Below, piece by piece: positions 15,110 to 15,197 of a stretch of DNA of 15,197 nucleotides. The notes beneath the pieces are model-generated. The model ran no database searches and had not been told where the DNA came from. It saw only the letters and a program-made list of their open reading frames with translations. The first letter of the stretch is position 1, and each line of letters begins with the position of its first letter. The stretch comes from JAZKFP01 sp040386355 (GTDB lineage Bacteria; Pseudomonadota; Gammaproteobacteria; Pseudomonadales; UBA6940). The stretch spans positions 1-15,197 of the forward strand of contig JAZKFP010000131.1 in NCBI GenBank assembly GCA_040386355.1, given 5' to 3'. The position numbers and the translations under genes were made by a program.

Positions 15110-15197
15110 CACTTTATTTGTTTTAAACAACTATTTTTTGTTAAAAAACACAGTATCTAAAAATATATTTTGGCCAGACTGCCAATGACCAAAACCC
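15110..15197. other. Right-end region with no gene seen
   Basis: 88 bp after the moxR stop. TTGGC and GCCAA form a 5-bp stem over a 6-nt loop near 15170-15185, with TTTTGG and CCAAAA nested around it, and T-rich runs precede it at about 15130-15142. It might be the start of another repeat or a terminator; the window ends too soon to decide. Confidence 0.4.

Noticed and set aside
1..15197. CRISPR array, tRNA, rRNA or phage genes
   Set aside because: No regularly spaced direct repeats, no cloverleaf-like or rRNA sequence, and no phage or transposase gene was seen in any frame.

Overview
The window looks like chromosome from an A+T-rich gammaproteobacterium. The main reason is the gene order rodZ-ispG-hisS-yfgM-bamB, a conserved gammaproteobacterial neighbourhood. 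A vitamin B12 uptake operon and a MoxR ATPase gene follow. I cannot name the genus; the base composition and the dispersed small repeats would suit a Legionellales-like lineage, but that is only an inference.

Left part (1-5569, + strand): the 3' end of rodZ, whose periplasmic part is very short; ispG (isoprenoid precursor synthesis, with its Fe-S cysteines in place); a 455-bp gap holding a 209-bp element with 26-bp terminal inverted repeats; a hisS that encodes an unusual, non-E. coli type of histidyl-tRNA synthetase; yfgM (membrane-anchored periplasmic chaperone-like protein); and bamB (outer-membrane assembly lipoprotein).

Middle part (5524-8584, - strand): a convergent pair of overlapping genes, one of unknown function (272 aa) and one encoding a membrane protein with a voltage-sensor-like four-helix domain but no recognisable pore. 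A 422-bp gap without genes follows, then another uncharacterised gene of 257 codons.

Right part (8754-14171, - strand): a complete cobalamin import operon, btuB (TonB-dependent outer-membrane receptor), btuF (periplasmic binding protein), btuC (permease) and btuD (ATPase). It is preceded by a cobalamin riboswitch with a recognisable B12 box and catalogue core motifs, and by a sigma70-like promoter whose predicted start lies just before the aptamer. The aptamer is about 456 nt long instead of about 200, because two of its peripheral loops are expanded by 165 and 148 nt. Each expansion contains one copy of the same palindromic repeat family. A third copy, with 28-bp terminal inverted repeats, lies between btuF and btuC and supplies the last codons of btuF. 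This repeat-loaded riboswitch and operon is the most striking feature of the window. A divergent moxR-type AAA+ ATPase gene starts at 14261 and ends at 15109.
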